Positions 1-9,200 are shown, counted from the first letter of the stretch. The stretch: 17,632 bases of DNA from Candidatus Cloacimonadota bacterium (GCA_023228285.1 JALOBM010000046.1:1-17632), one strand, 5' to 3'. Program-made: numbers and translations. Notes: a model not told the origin generated them from the letters alone.

Positions 1-164
1 AATCCATATCTGCTCTAAAAGGGTATCGCAAAGCTGGATAATGACATACGAACTATTTCTCGCTAGCGACACTCCATTTTCCAAGCACTTAGGTGTAGGA
101 AAGATTAGATGTTATACGGTCAAATGGACTTCATGGAGTGGACACTGTGGTAATTCGTAGATTA
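1..164. other. Downstream flank of addA; possible tail of a plus-strand gene
   Basis: This short stretch lies past the addA stop codon. On the plus strand one frame is open from base 2 to a TAG at 152-154, about 50 codons, with no start inside the window. It could be the C-terminal end of a convergent gene. No family is recognisable and an open frame of this length can occur by chance. No convincing terminator hairpin was seen after addA. Confidence 0.2.
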
Positions 165-3100
165 CTACACCAAGATTGACATGACAGTAGTACCGTTCTG
201 AGTAAGATGAATGGATACATAACTGATCTGGAACTTGTAGCCACGTAATGCCGGGTGAGCAGACAAAGCAGCCTGGTATCTATCCAATTGATCCATTTCC
301 CCTATACCTCCGGTTTTATAATCTGTCAACACTGCTTCTTTCGCTTTGGTATCCAGCATCAAACGATCCACTCGAAAATTGCCCACAGCAAACTCTGTAT
401 ATACCTTATCGTATCTTGTATCAAACAGATGGCTGTGTTTTCTGATCTCCAGAACCAAGATATCCAACACGCGTTTTATTTTAGCCATTCCCAAAAGCGA
501 ACCATAACGCTCTATACACTCACGTACAGCGCGCTTATGCTCTTCCGGTCTATCGTAGATAATGAAGCTGAGATAATGATGTGCCAGATCCCCATACAAA
601 GCCCGCCGTTTGTCCAGATACACATTTTTATAGTCCAGATCCTTTGCTGGATTGGCCAGAGCCTTTTCCAAAGGTGAAGTGCGGGGAGCAGCCAAGTGCA
701 ATTCGAGCTTTGTAACCGGTACTTCTTCTTTGTCCTTATCACTTTTCTGATCTGCTTCAGGATAACTTCTTGATCTGCGTAAACAGCCGTTCGGCAGAGC
801 TTCGGAAGGATCATAATAACGCAAGCACGCATCTGCCAATACTATCGGGAGACCCAGGTTATCGGTTTTACTATCCCAGAATTCCTGCCAACTCCCATTT
901 TTATTGTAGCTGAAGAGGATGTGCAGGTTTTGTCTGGCACGCGTGAAAGCCACATAGAGGTTGTTCAATTCCTCCAGATATTCCTGTTTTTCTTTGCTTC
1001 TCCAAAGCTCACTGGGGGGGCTGTAGGGTAATATAGAAGCGAAATGAAAGCTTAAGGCATAGTCCTTGATGTTTTGAAATTGAGTATCGGCATAATCCAC
1101 TGCCCAATAGAGTTCCCGTTCATTATGAGAGCCAGGGCTGAGATCGTACAGTACGAAGACTTTATCAAACTGCAAACCCTTGGATTTGTGGATGGTAAGC
1201 AATTGAATACCGCCTTTGCCCTCTACGCTTACCTGAGTAAAAGCTTCCTGTTTTGCGTTTTCATCCAGATAGCTCAAAAAATCTGGAATCCTCAAACCTC
1301 TACTGGCCTCAGCAATCTCCCAATCAGCAGCTATATTCAGGAATGCCTGCAGATTCAACAAATCCCGCTCAGGGGTTTTCCCCTCATTCTTCAGGCATAT
1401 TCCCGTAATCTCCCGTAGAATAGCATAAGGGGATTTTTGCTTCATGCTTTGTGCCAAAACAATCAACTCTGCCAAGGCAGGATACTGCGATAGATCCGGT
1501 ATGGTGGTTTCATCGGCCGCAACTTGCTCATAACGTGCGAAAGAGTCGATTAGTACCTTTAGAGCGGAGCTCTCCAAAAGCAGGAAATCCGAACGCACAA
1601 AAGCCATGAAATCCAGAGGATCTCCATAGCAAACAAAACGTAGCCATTTGATAAGCGGAGCCACAAACCTATGCTCGGTAATCGGTGCGCTAGGCTGGAA
1701 TATCCCCCCTTTGCCACGCTCTTCCAGGAGTAACTGTAAGGTAGCGAGCTGCTTACCTTTGCGGCAGATAACAGCTATATTGGCCTTGGGATCGCGCTCA
1801 TATTCCGGCAGGATCATCTCATCTACAAAGTAATCGTAAACCTTGCTTCCGGTCTTATAATAATTGCTATAGCCCTTGGCGCACACTTCGATGGTGGTGT
1901 CCGTCTTGCCCCTGGCAGATTCGACATTGGAATAGGGCCAGTTCATACCCTGTGCCTGCAGCGCTTCTTTCAAGGCAGGATCGCTGAAGACAGCGTTGAT
2001 AAAATGCATCATGTCTTCCCCTGAACGCCATGACTGCGCTAAAACCTCGGGGGGTACGTCCCGCAGGGGAGCTATGATCTGTCTCAAATTCAACAATAGA
2101 TCGCGTTCTCCCCCACGCCAACCGAAAATAGATTGCTTTTCATCACCAACCACCACCAAGCCTCCAAAATCCTTGCTCCCGGCTCCAGCGCAGATCTCTT
2201 CCATGATGGGACGCAACATATTGAACTGGATGAGTGAAGTGTCTTGAAATTCATCGATAAGCATGAAGCGCGTGCGATGACTGAGGAACATGTAAAACTC
2301 ATTGGCAGAGTTCTCGTCGTCAAAATCAAATTCCGGAGGTTGATTGCTAAAAAGAGCTTCGAAAGTGTACCAAGCGATATCCTGATAAGTCATGTTTTTA
2401 TAGCGATAGGCCAGTTCATCATACTGCTTCAGGATAATTTCCCAGATGTCCAGAATCTCTCGTTCTTCAGGCAGAAAGTAACGGTAATACAGCTCTTCCG
2501 CCAAAGCTTTCAGGGCTTCCTCGTAAAGGGTAAAGCAGTTATCTTGCGCATCCTTTGCCAAGGCTGTCTTGCTAATAAACGGCGTTGCTTTGAAAACCTT
2601 GAAGAGATTCATCGCATCTATCGGATTCTGCAGCATATCTTCTAAAGCTTTGCAAAACTCCTCCGGACTCTGGGGGATGGAGATAAACAGGTTACGCACA
2701 TCGGTAAGCAGGACATCCGCAAAGCCTTTTTTGGCAGGGTCTTTGATCCCTTGCTGCAAGGCCTGCGCCAAACACTTGACTGCGTCCTTGAAGTCCCTAC
2801 GGGCTTGCTGTTGGTATGAGCGCTGCAGGTTACAGCGGCGAGAGATCAGGAAAAACAGCCAACGATTGTAAATCATGCTTTGGAAAAACTTGGTATAGTC
2901 GTCCATACTTCGTTGAACCTTACGGGAGAGCAGTTTGTCGATGCGCTTCCGAAATTCTGGCTTCATCAGATGATCCATCAAAAGCGGCATACGCTTTTCC
3001 ACCGCATTTTCATCTATATCGAAGCTATCAATGCTCTTCATGGGCCGGATGATATTGCGGAAGATGCTGCCTGTGTAGCTGTCTATCGTCATAATCTGCA

Positions 3101-3434
3101 GCTTCTGAAGATCATTGGTAATCTCCTGCCAGGCTGAGAGTAATATGTTGGCTTCATGCATGCTTAGGCTTTTCTCATCTCCCGGTACAAAGTTTCGCAA
3201 AGAGGCGATCAGGGTACTATCCGGCTTTTTGATCAGCTCTTCCAGGTTTAGTATTATTCGCTCTCTTATCTCCGCAGTAGCCTTGCGGGTAAAGGTGAGA
3301 GCCAGGATCGAGTCCAGCCGAAAATCCGGGTGTTCGTAGTATCTGAGGATCAGAGCTATGTATTCCATGGATAGACGGTAGGTCTTGCCGGTTCCGGCAC
3401 TGGCAGTAATTATCGCATTCTGAAACTGTGTCAT
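165..3434 (-). CDS. addA: AddA/RecB-like UvrD-family helicase-nuclease
   Basis: This 1089-residue protein is an ATP-dependent superfamily 1A DNA helicase fused to a PD-(D/E)XK nuclease. It would form a complex with the neighbouring AddB-like protein to resect double-strand DNA ends for homologous recombination. Visible motifs are Walker A ASAGTGKT at 11-18, motif Ia around 44-53, motif II LIDEFQDTS at 392-400, motif III VVGDEKQSIFGWRGG around 428-442, motif IV QSWRS at 467-471, motif V TIHKSKG around 747-753 and motif VI YVAFTRAR around 827-834. The C-terminal nuclease shows E1014, D1023, D1038 and K1040 in TDYKTG, preceded by a GDLAHH histidine motif. It is somewhat shorter than Firmicute AddA, which is about 1,230 residues. 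The ATG overlaps the addB stop as ATGA and follows a strong GGGAGG site. The helicase class is near certain; AddA rather than another RecB-like name rests on the addB neighbour. Confidence 0.93.
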   Translation of the reverse strand: MTQFQNAIITASAGTGKTYRLSMEYIALILRYYEHPDFRLDSILALTFTRKATAEIRERIILNLEELIKKPDSTLIASLRNFVPGDEKSLSMHEANILLSAWQEITNDLQKLQIMTIDSYTGSIFRNIIRPMKSIDSFDIDENAVEKRMPLLMDHLMKPEFRKRIDKLLSRKVQRSMDDYTKFFQSMIYNRWLFFLISRRCNLQRSYQQQARRDFKDAVKCLAQALQQGIKDPAKKGFADVLLTDVRNLFISIPQSPEEFCKALEDMLQNPIDAMNLFKVFKATPFISKTALAKDAQDNCFTLYEEALKALAEELYYRYFLPEEREILDIWEIILKQYDELAYRYKNMTYQDIAWYTFEALFSNQPPEFDFDDENSANEFYMFLSHRTRFMLIDEFQDTSLIQFNMLRPIMEEICAGAGSKDFGGLVVVGDEKQSIFGWRGGERDLLLNLRQIIAPLRDVPPEVLAQSWRSGEDMMHFINAVFSDPALKEALQAQGMNWPYSNVESARGKTDTTIEVCAKGYSNYYKTGSKVYDYFVDEMILPEYERDPKANIAVICRKGKQLATLQLLLEERGKGGIFQPSAPITEHRFVAPLIKWLRFVCYGDPLDFMAFVRSDFLLLESSALKVLIDSFARYEQVAADETTIPDLSQYPALAELIVLAQSMKQKSPYAILREITGICLKNEGKTPERDLLNLQAFLNIAADWEIAEASRGLRIPDFLSYLDENAKQEAFTQVSVEGKGGIQLLTIHKSKGLQFDKVFVLYDLSPGSHNERELYWAVDYADTQFQNIKDYALSFHFASILPYSPPSELWRSKEKQEYLEELNNLYVAFTRARQNLHILFSYNKNGSWQEFWDSKTDNLGLPIVLADACLRYYDPSEALPNGCLRRSRSYPEADQKSDKDKEEVPVTKLELHLAAPRTSPLEKALANPAKDLDYKNVYLDKRRALYGDLAHHYLSFIIYDRPEEHKRAVRECIERYGSLLGMAKIKRVLDILVLEIRKHSHLFDTRYDKVYTEFAVGNFRVDRLMLDTKAKEAVLTDYKTGGIGEMDQLDRYQAALSAHPALRGYKFQISYVSIHLTQNGTTVMSILV

Positions 3435-6223
3435 CTATCCTCCCTCTCGATTATCAGATCACTACGGCTGATGCTATTTAAGAGATGCCTGTCTTCGGAT
3501 TTCTTTCCTACGGAGTAACCTCCGGCAAAGCATTTCAACAACATATCTTGGGTATCTGCGGGGAAGCTGAGACGTTTGCTGGTGCTCACTGTTTCCTTTC
3601 CCTCAATTCGCATATCCAGTATCTTCCAAAAGGCTGATGACATCTGCTCAGCAAGCTCCAGATTCTCAATAAGATAGTAATACCACTCATAGAACACCAA
3701 TTGAAGGGAATTTGCATTCCCGGTTTTGAAATCCACTATGTGTTTTTTTTGAGGGCTGTTGATCCGCAGATCCGCCCGCCCTTTGATCTCCACCTGATAC
3801 TGGATCCCGTCATGTTTCACCCGGCAGAGCTCTTTGTAAGAACTCTCGTCCTGCGGTCGTGAACCTTCCGGTATCAGTTCAAACTGGGTATCTCTCAGCT
3901 GCACCAACAGAAATCTGTAGTAGAATTCCCTCAGAGAGTTTGCCAGGCATTCGCTAATGATGCTGTTCAGGAACTCTTCATTGTAATTCTTTGGTATCTT
4001 ATAATAGAATTCACTGCTATTACTGAGGCTTTGCAGAGCAATTCTCAGCTTGGTCGAATCTGTAAATACTGCTTTTAATTCGGTTACAGAGTTATGTTTT
4101 CCGGGCTTTTTGCCCAGAATCTCGGTAAAGAAACTGTGCATCAGGATGCCAAAGAGGGCAGGGCTAACGCTCTCTTTTAGCCAGGTATTGCGGGAGCGCA
4201 GCTTGCGCAGCCCCTGAATATACCACACAAAAGGATTACGTCCCAGTAGGGAAATATCGTAGCTATTAAAACGGATCTTATGTTCAGTACCAAAATCCAC
4301 CGCTGGATCCGCCGGTAGGATGCAAAAATCATCATCGCTTTTACGATGAAAGATGGGACTGCTTTCAATGAGGGAAGCCAATTCTTCCTTACGGTGTTCT
4401 TTATAGGCCTGAAAGATCGCCGAAGCCGGTATCCGCCTGGTTTGCACCTCCACGGCGCACAATTGCAGTAGCTCTCCGATGAAACTGCTCGGTTTCATGT
4501 TCTTTTCCATATTGCGATAAGTATAGATCTGAACATTCTGCGCTGTGAACACCAACCTGAAGAAGTAATAACGTTCCCAATGGCGGATTATTTCATAGCT
4601 CAAAAGTCCCAAACGCGCCCGCTGCCCCTCATTCAAGAGCCACACTGCTCCGGGTGCCTGAGGTAGAATCCCTTCCACCAATTGAAAAAATGCCACATTT
4701 CGAAAACTACGGTTTCGGGAATCCAGCAGATTACTGATCTCCCACCCCCTTATAGAGCGCTCCGGCAGCTTGTAGCGTAGTAGTGCAGGCTTTAAATAGT
4801 CCATCCACAAGCCGAAGATTCCGGCTCCGGGTTGGTCGAAGATATTGTGCCAGTCTTCCACTATACCCAAAGTCTCTGCACCCAAAAAGTTTGCCAAAGC
4901 GGCCCAGTATTGCTCCAAAATATCCGTTTTCTCAAGCTCATCCAGGCTGCAAAACCTGGCAGGATCCAAGCTGCTGGCACACAGCTCACTCAATTCACTG
5001 ATGCTATCCAGAGCCAGTATCTCCCTGGCAAAAGCAAACACCTTGCTGCAGAGCTGTTCCAAGAGATTATATTTCTCCTTGTATGTGGGATCGGTATCAA
5101 ACTGAGCCCGGGGATATATATCCAGATACAAAACCTCTTCATCTGCCAGACAAAAGAGTTCCCGTTCCAGTCTGTTTTGTTTGGTAAGATCCCATTCCGG
5201 AAGAATAAGCGGGGGTATGGTGCTATCGGTGAGATAAGGGCACATCACGCGCAGAGGCACAAACCCAGGACTATGAGTCTGAGATTCCACGATCTCGTTC
5301 AGCATGCTTAGAAAACGGAACAATAGGCTGTTTGTGATGGGAAATGTCTGCCCTGAGGCTACCAAATTATCGTCAAAGAGCACAGAGTATGCCTTCTGCC
5401 GGAAGTTCGCATCGATTATCACCGCATCCTCGCTCGCATCATTTGCCACCAGAAAAGCCAATGCGGCTTGCTCTTCATTTTCACACTCTACAATATTCAG
5501 CCTATGCTCCATCCCTTCCAGAGCGCTGCTCTTTTCCGGACTGAATACCGGCATCTGCCAATTTTCAGGATCCACCCGCGCTTCATGATAGTAGATCACT
5601 ACTTCGTTTTTTGCCCCTTCACAGCCTGCGAGCATCTCCTGCTCCAACTTGCTGTAGTAGAATTGATTGACCAACACGATTCGATAGTCTTGCCAGGGTA
5701 TGTTCAAATCAGTTAGGGGCAATCTGAAGATGCGGTCACTAAAACCCCTTGCTTCTATAAAAGCTTTGTAACGCATAAGGATAGCATGGATATGTTCAAG
5801 ATGAACTTCTTGCCAGGCGCGAATATAGAGCTGGTGATCTTCACTTAGCTTCAAGAGATCGTCTATAGCCCTGTTTGCCTCCATAAACTCCTGCATAAAG
5901 CGGAACATATTTGTACCCCAATCCACCAAATCCCCATAAGAGTGAATATGAAAGCGCTGTTTATCCTCTTCCTGCAAGACCTGATACAGGCAGAGCAGGC
6001 GTTTCTCGTCTTCCAGCTGGGCTTTCTCTTCTGCCAAAAGAGTCGCCTTGAAATCCTCCATAGCCAGCCAGTGGATATCCTGTAATGCCCAATGCGGTTC
6101 GAAACGCTTGCGGGCCAATTCCGCCACAGCTCTGGTGGGAAATACCATTATGCAGCGTTCAGTGATACTCTCCAGAGCGCTATCAATGATGTCACGTGAG
6201 AAATCTACTACCTTATATACCAT
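3431..6223 (-). CDS. addB: AddB-like PD-(D/E)XK nuclease, partner of AddA
   Basis: This 930-residue protein sits directly before addA, overlapping it by four bases, which is the usual addB-addA order. Its C-terminal quarter carries a PD-(D/E)XK nuclease: GRADL with D818, then IVDFKTG with D831 and K833, after an upstream ILMHSFF histidine motif. The remainder is long and mostly helical, as in AddB, whose inactivated helicase-like domains help hold DNA and AddA. I see no Walker A near the N-terminus (IMVFPTRAVAELARKRF is there instead). The C-terminal region has only one cysteine, so the four-cysteine iron-sulphur cluster known from Bacillus AddB is apparently missing. The start ATG follows AAGGATG, and this ribosome site overlaps the end of cls. 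The sequence is divergent, so the name depends on both the nuclease motif and the position next to addA. Confidence 0.85.
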   Translation of the reverse strand: MVYKVVDFSRDIIDSALESITERCIMVFPTRAVAELARKRFEPHWALQDIHWLAMEDFKATLLAEEKAQLEDEKRLLCLYQVLQEEDKQRFHIHSYGDLVDWGTNMFRFMQEFMEANRAIDDLLKLSEDHQLYIRAWQEVHLEHIHAILMRYKAFIEARGFSDRIFRLPLTDLNIPWQDYRIVLVNQFYYSKLEQEMLAGCEGAKNEVVIYYHEARVDPENWQMPVFSPEKSSALEGMEHRLNIVECENEEQAALAFLVANDASEDAVIIDANFRQKAYSVLFDDNLVASGQTFPITNSLLFRFLSMLNEIVESQTHSPGFVPLRVMCPYLTDSTIPPLILPEWDLTKQNRLERELFCLADEEVLYLDIYPRAQFDTDPTYKEKYNLLEQLCSKVFAFAREILALDSISELSELCASSLDPARFCSLDELEKTDILEQYWAALANFLGAETLGIVEDWHNIFDQPGAGIFGLWMDYLKPALLRYKLPERSIRGWEISNLLDSRNRSFRNVAFFQLVEGILPQAPGAVWLLNEGQRARLGLLSYEIIRHWERYYFFRLVFTAQNVQIYTYRNMEKNMKPSSFIGELLQLCAVEVQTRRIPASAIFQAYKEHRKEELASLIESSPIFHRKSDDDFCILPADPAVDFGTEHKIRFNSYDISLLGRNPFVWYIQGLRKLRSRNTWLKESVSPALFGILMHSFFTEILGKKPGKHNSVTELKAVFTDSTKLRIALQSLSNSSEFYYKIPKNYNEEFLNSIISECLANSLREFYYRFLLVQLRDTQFELIPEGSRPQDESSYKELCRVKHDGIQYQVEIKGRADLRINSPQKKHIVDFKTGNANSLQLVFYEWYYYLIENLELAEQMSSAFWKILDMRIEGKETVSTSKRLSFPADTQDMLLKCFAGGYSVGKKSEDRHLLNSISRSDLIIEREDR

Positions 6224-6232
6224 AAATCATCC

Positions 6233-7801
6233 TTATAAAAGCGGAGAAAACAACCTGCAGATAGATTCTTTACTGCGCTCTATCAGTCCCCTCTTGTCAA
6301 AATCGTCCGCGAATATCTTCTTGGAAAAAGCAAGGTCTTCACTGAATGAATCGCTGGCTTCATCCACAATCCGGTCATCATAGATCAAAGCAGTCAGTTC
6401 GAAGTTGTGATTAAAACTGCGTAAATCCATATTCGCTGTACCCAAGCCCAGTACTTCATCGTCCACGATCAGTATCTTTGAATGCATGAATCCCCGTTGA
6501 TACTGATAGATTTCCACACCAACTTCCAGAAGATCCGAGAAGTAAGAGCGAGAGCCCCAATACACTACGAAATGATCCAGCTTTGCCGGCAGGATTATTT
6601 GCACTTTCACCCCGCTGATGGCCGCGGTCTTTAGCGCCATCAATAATGCTTCGTTCAGGATCAAATACGGTGTAGCGATTCGGATGCTGTGATGTGCGTT
6701 GGCGATCGCAAGGAAGTACAATTGCAGGATATTGGCGTGGTTTGTATCCGGACCGCTGGCAAGCACTTGAACCGGAGAGATGTTCTGCACTTCATTGATA
6801 GCTTCTTCACACACATATTCGGCAAAACCTTCGTCCATAAAGATATTCTCCCGGCTTACGAAGTACCAATCTACCATGAAGATGGCTTGCAAACTGTATA
6901 TACACTGCCCCTCAAAAACACCCAAAGAATCCCGCCAATAGCCAAAATAGGGGTCTTTACCCAAGTATTTATCGCCGATGTTCAAGCCTCCCAGATATGC
7001 CTTTTTGCCATCTACGATCACCAGTTTACGGTGATTCCGATAGTTCATGCGGCTGTTCAGCAAAGGGATCCACACGGGCATAAAGGGTACAAACTGTACT
7101 CCGGCTTCTCTTAACTCACGCTTGAAGCGACGCGGCAATTTCCAGCAAGCAGCATCATCATAGATAAAGCGCACCTGAACTCCCGCGCGGGCCTTTTGAA
7201 TAAGAAGATCCTTCAGATAGTTTCCAGTGCTGTCCGCTGCTATGGAAAAATACTCCAGATGGATATGATGCCTAGCCTCAGCAATCCCATCGCAGATTGC
7301 AGCAAAAGCGATCCCGGTGTCACTGATCAATTTGATCCGATTTCTACTGGTCAGTATAGCCTTGCCGTTGGCTTTCAACAAGCGATGCAGCTTGTGTTCC
7401 AACCCATCTAGCAGAGTATCGGCGGAAAAACCGGGAATACGCTGATTCAAGTCGTCCAACACTTCTTCGTCAAACTGCTCTTTTTGATTGAACAGCTTGA
7501 TCTTACGCCAGTTTCTGCCAAAGAACAGATAAAGTACAAAACCCACGATTGGCAAAAAGATCAATACCATGATCCAGGCCAGGGTATGAACCGGAGATGA
7601 GTTTTCCATTACGAGGATGATGATGATAAGCACCACAGTGATCGCAAATATCACGGAGATAATGCGCAAAGTAAATTGGGTGAAGGTCTGCAATATATCT
7701 CCTCCGCGCAGCAGTTGAATCGCAGACGCCACCAGAATTAAGCTACTCAACAAAGCTAGAATAATTAGCACGGAATCAAGTGCCTTGTGTGATTTTGTCA
7801 T
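6233..7801 (-). CDS. cls: Cardiolipin synthase, phospholipase D family
   Basis: This 522-residue membrane enzyme would condense two phosphatidylglycerol molecules into cardiolipin and glycerol at the inner membrane. Hydrophobic segments lie at about 10-31, 44-65 and 73-94, the layout of ClsA-type enzymes. Two HKD catalytic motifs are intact: H257-x-K259-x4-D264 followed by GG at 271-272, and H440-x-K442-x4-D447 followed by GT. These are the paired active-site halves of the phospholipase D superfamily. The length is close to the family norm of about 480-510. The ATG follows a GGAGAGG site. It is the first gene of a minus-strand unit; the addB start is 9 bases beyond its stop. It ends in LFSPLL, as many Cls proteins do. 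The coupling with addBA has no obvious functional reason. Other PLD-family phosphatidyltransferases are possible but less likely given the membrane segments. Confidence 0.93.
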   Translation of the reverse strand: MTKSHKALDSVLIILALLSSLILVASAIQLLRGGDILQTFTQFTLRIISVIFAITVVLIIIILVMENSSPVHTLAWIMVLIFLPIVGFVLYLFFGRNWRKIKLFNQKEQFDEEVLDDLNQRIPGFSADTLLDGLEHKLHRLLKANGKAILTSRNRIKLISDTGIAFAAICDGIAEARHHIHLEYFSIAADSTGNYLKDLLIQKARAGVQVRFIYDDAACWKLPRRFKRELREAGVQFVPFMPVWIPLLNSRMNYRNHRKLVIVDGKKAYLGGLNIGDKYLGKDPYFGYWRDSLGVFEGQCIYSLQAIFMVDWYFVSRENIFMDEGFAEYVCEEAINEVQNISPVQVLASGPDTNHANILQLYFLAIANAHHSIRIATPYLILNEALLMALKTAAISGVKVQIILPAKLDHFVVYWGSRSYFSDLLEVGVEIYQYQRGFMHSKILIVDDEVLGLGTANMDLRSFNHNFELTALIYDDRIVDEASDSFSEDLAFSKKIFADDFDKRGLIERSKESICRLFSPLL

Positions 7802-7981
7802 ATCCTCTCCATTTGTACCGCAATCATATATTTCTCAGACTATTATGCCTCGTTTATTTGTCAAGCTTTGTGTTAGTTCGCACTAGCACATGCATGGATT
7901 CGGAGTTCGTCGTTCTATCATTCATAGTTGATTAGTTCTGAGGTGTTGCAGTGCTGCAGTGTGGGTTCGAATCGTCTCGTT

Positions 7982-8006
7982 TCGATGGCGGCCGGAGGTC
8001 ACTTCA
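7982..8006 (+). repeat. Intergenic repeat module A, copy 1
   Basis: A 25-base stretch ending in CCGGAGGTCACTTCA recurs at 17167-17191 with 23 of 25 bases identical. Weaker similarity extends upstream in both copies through a shared GGTTCGA, with small length differences. It is purely intergenic in both places. Confidence 0.7.
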
Positions 8007-8060
8007 AATGATAGCAGTTCCGCTGCTTACGCAGACTAGGACGTCCGCAATCCTCTCAAA

Positions 8061-8096
8061 AACGCTGCGCATTTTTATCTGTGTAATCTGCGCGTT
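8061..8096. repeat. Imperfect intergenic hairpin
   Basis: AACGCTGCGCA on the left arm can pair imperfectly with TGCGCGTT on the right arm around a loop of about 17 bases. It has no T-run suited to a terminator and no second copy was seen in this window. It may be part of the repeat mosaic in this spacer. Confidence 0.35.
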
Positions 8097-8109
8097 ATTT
8101 ATAAACGGT

Positions 8110-8128
8110 AAGATGCCGTTTCCACACT
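8110..8128 (-). repeat. Intergenic repeat module B, copy 1 (inverted)
   Basis: This 19-base stretch is the exact reverse complement of 17275-17293 (AGTGTGGAAACGGCATCTT). It is in the opposite orientation to copy 2, while modules A and C keep the same orientation in both spacers. The modules can therefore move or flip independently. Confidence 0.7.
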
Positions 8129-8164
8129 GTGCATGCCATCTATCCTCTCTACCTCCAGCAGTAG

Positions 8165-8229
8165 TGAAGCAGATATAAAGCCGTTATCATCCCGTGTTCA
8201 CCCGATGATAACCCGATGATATCTGCTTC
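8165..8229 (+). repeat. Intergenic repeat module C, copy 1, nested hairpin
   Basis: This 65-base unit matches 17385-17449 at about 59 of 65 bases. It folds as two nested stems. The outer stem is a perfect 11-base pair, GAAGCAGATAT at 8166-8176 with ATATCTGCTTC at 8219-8229. The inner stem is a perfect 9-base pair, GTTATCATC at 8183-8191 with GATGATAAC at 8204-8212. CCCGATGATA is also repeated directly at 8201-8210 and 8212-8221, so the left inner arm has a weaker alternative partner. No coding potential is seen. Confidence 0.8.
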
Positions 8230-8292
8230 ATATCACGTCGAAACTAAGAGCATAGATGTAGAAGCGTCGTCTTGTCACTCGGCATTTTGCAC

Positions 8293-8323
8293 TTGACGGA
8301 ATTGCCGCGATGACCGCTATGGA
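8293..8323 (+). promoter_or_regulatory. Candidate promoter for the btuF-like gene
   Basis: TTGACG at 8293-8298 resembles a -35 box. TATGGA at 8318-8323 is a possible -10 box, with a rather long 19-base spacer. Transcription would start about 20 bases before the ATG at 8349. If real, it would leave the upstream in-frame ATG at 8310 inside the promoter. There is no sign of a cobalamin riboswitch. Confidence 0.35.
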
Positions 8324-8348
8324 TAGCATATATTTCGAAAGAGGATTT

Positions 8349-9200
8349 ATGAGAACCAGCGCAACACAATTACTCTGTCTGATGCTATTATTTACGGCTA
8401 TTTCCTGCCGCAAACTACCCCCGCAGAATACCGGCAAATACGTGGTATTATCCCCCGAAACGGCAGAGATCATCGCAGCTTTGGGTGCCGCTGAAGACAT
8501 CGTAGGAGTAACAAAGGAATGCGACTTTCCCGAAGCCCTGAAAGCTAAAGAACTTGTGGGAAATTTTGGCGCCATCGACATGGAGAAAGTAATCTCTCTG
8601 GCACCAAAGATCGTCTTTGTAAGCGGGCTGGAGCAAGAAGCAATCTCTCTGGATCTGCAAAAGCTGGGCATCGAAGTGTATCGCTCCTACCCCCGCACAG
8701 TAAAGGAAATGTATCAAGAAATCATTCAGATAGGCAAGTTGATTGGCAAAGAGAGTGAAGCCAAAGCACTGAAACAGGATTTGGAGCAAAGTATCGCCAC
8801 TATTGTGGAAGAAAACGCTGGTAAAGCCCGCCCGGATGTGTATCTGGAAATCTATCGCGATCCCTTGATGAGCGTGGCAGACGATTCTTTTGTGGGTGAA
8901 GTCATCGAACTGGCTGGGGGCAACAATGTTTTTGACCGTCTAGAACGGGATTATGCCAGAGTAAAAGCCGAAAGTGTGATCAAAGCAGCTCCGGACCTGA
9001 TGATCTGCTATAGCAGGGACACAAAAGAGAACATCCTTTCCCGCAAAGGTTGGGATAGGATTCCCGCAATCCAAAACGAACGCATCTATTTTGAAGAAGA
9101 TATGAATCCTGATCTTATACAACGTGCCGGACCTCGCTGTGTGGAAGGCATGAAGGCTTTGTCTGCTCTCTTTGATACATGGCGGATTGAGACTCAATGA
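8349..9200 (+). CDS. ABC transporter binding lipoprotein, BtuF/FhuD-like
   Basis: This is a periplasmic solute-binding protein of the BtuF/FhuD/TroA helical-backbone type, probably for a corrinoid or an iron chelate. An in-frame ATG exists at 8310, but I chose 8349. It follows AGAGGA at good spacing and begins a lipoprotein signal: a short Arg start, a hydrophobic run and lipobox AISC with the acylated Cys at residue 20. The resulting length, 283 residues, is usual for the family. The first lobe has the typical pattern LSPETAEIIAALGA, then VGVTKECDFPEA, VGNFGAIDMEKV and APKIVFVS. The second lobe has VGEVIELAGGNNVF and a late RAGPR. The stop overlaps the permease start. BtuF is the closest match by pattern, but substrate cannot be fixed from sequence; the nearby mutase chaperone makes B12 attractive. 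Confidence 0.88.
   Translation: MRTSATQLLCLMLLFTAISCRKLPPQNTGKYVVLSPETAEIIAALGAAEDIVGVTKECDFPEALKAKELVGNFGAIDMEKVISLAPKIVFVSGLEQEAISLDLQKLGIEVYRSYPRTVKEMYQEIIQIGKLIGKESEAKALKQDLEQSIATIVEENAGKARPDVYLEIYRDPLMSVADDSFVGEVIELAGGNNVFDRLERDYARVKAESVIKAAPDLMICYSRDTKENILSRKGWDRIPAIQNERIYFEEDMNPDLIQRAGPRCVEGMKALSALFDTWRIETQ

Larger units (their letters stand above)
7802..8348. other. Gene-free spacer between cls and btuF-like gene
   Basis: The two flanking genes diverge from this spacer of about 550 bases. I see no convincing gene in it. It holds three modules that recur near the right end of the window (7982-8006, 8110-8128 and 8165-8229), an imperfect hairpin at 8061-8096 and a candidate promoter just before the plus-strand gene. 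A TTGACA lies at 7859-7864 on the minus strand ahead of cls, but no properly spaced -10 box accompanies it. Confidence 0.6.

Noticed and set aside
7842..7864. Promoter for cls using TTGACA on the minus strand
   Set aside because: The TAAT-containing sequence that follows is only about 11-13 bases away, too close for a normal -10 box.
7960..7985. GGTTCGAATC resembling a tRNA T-arm
   Set aside because: The flanks do not form a T-stem and no acceptor, D or anticodon arm can be found around it.
7951..8229. CRISPR array or insertion sequence in the left spacer
   Set aside because: Repeats are not regularly spaced, there is no transposase gene, and no target-site duplication was seen.
7802..8348. 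Cobalamin riboswitch ahead of the btuF-like gene
   Set aside because: No B12-box-like sequence or matching fold was seen; the region is made of repeat modules and a plain promoter candidate.
8310..8348. Upstream ATG start for the btuF-like gene
   Set aside because: It would put 13 polar residues before a clear lipoprotein signal, lacks a ribosome site and lies inside the candidate promoter.
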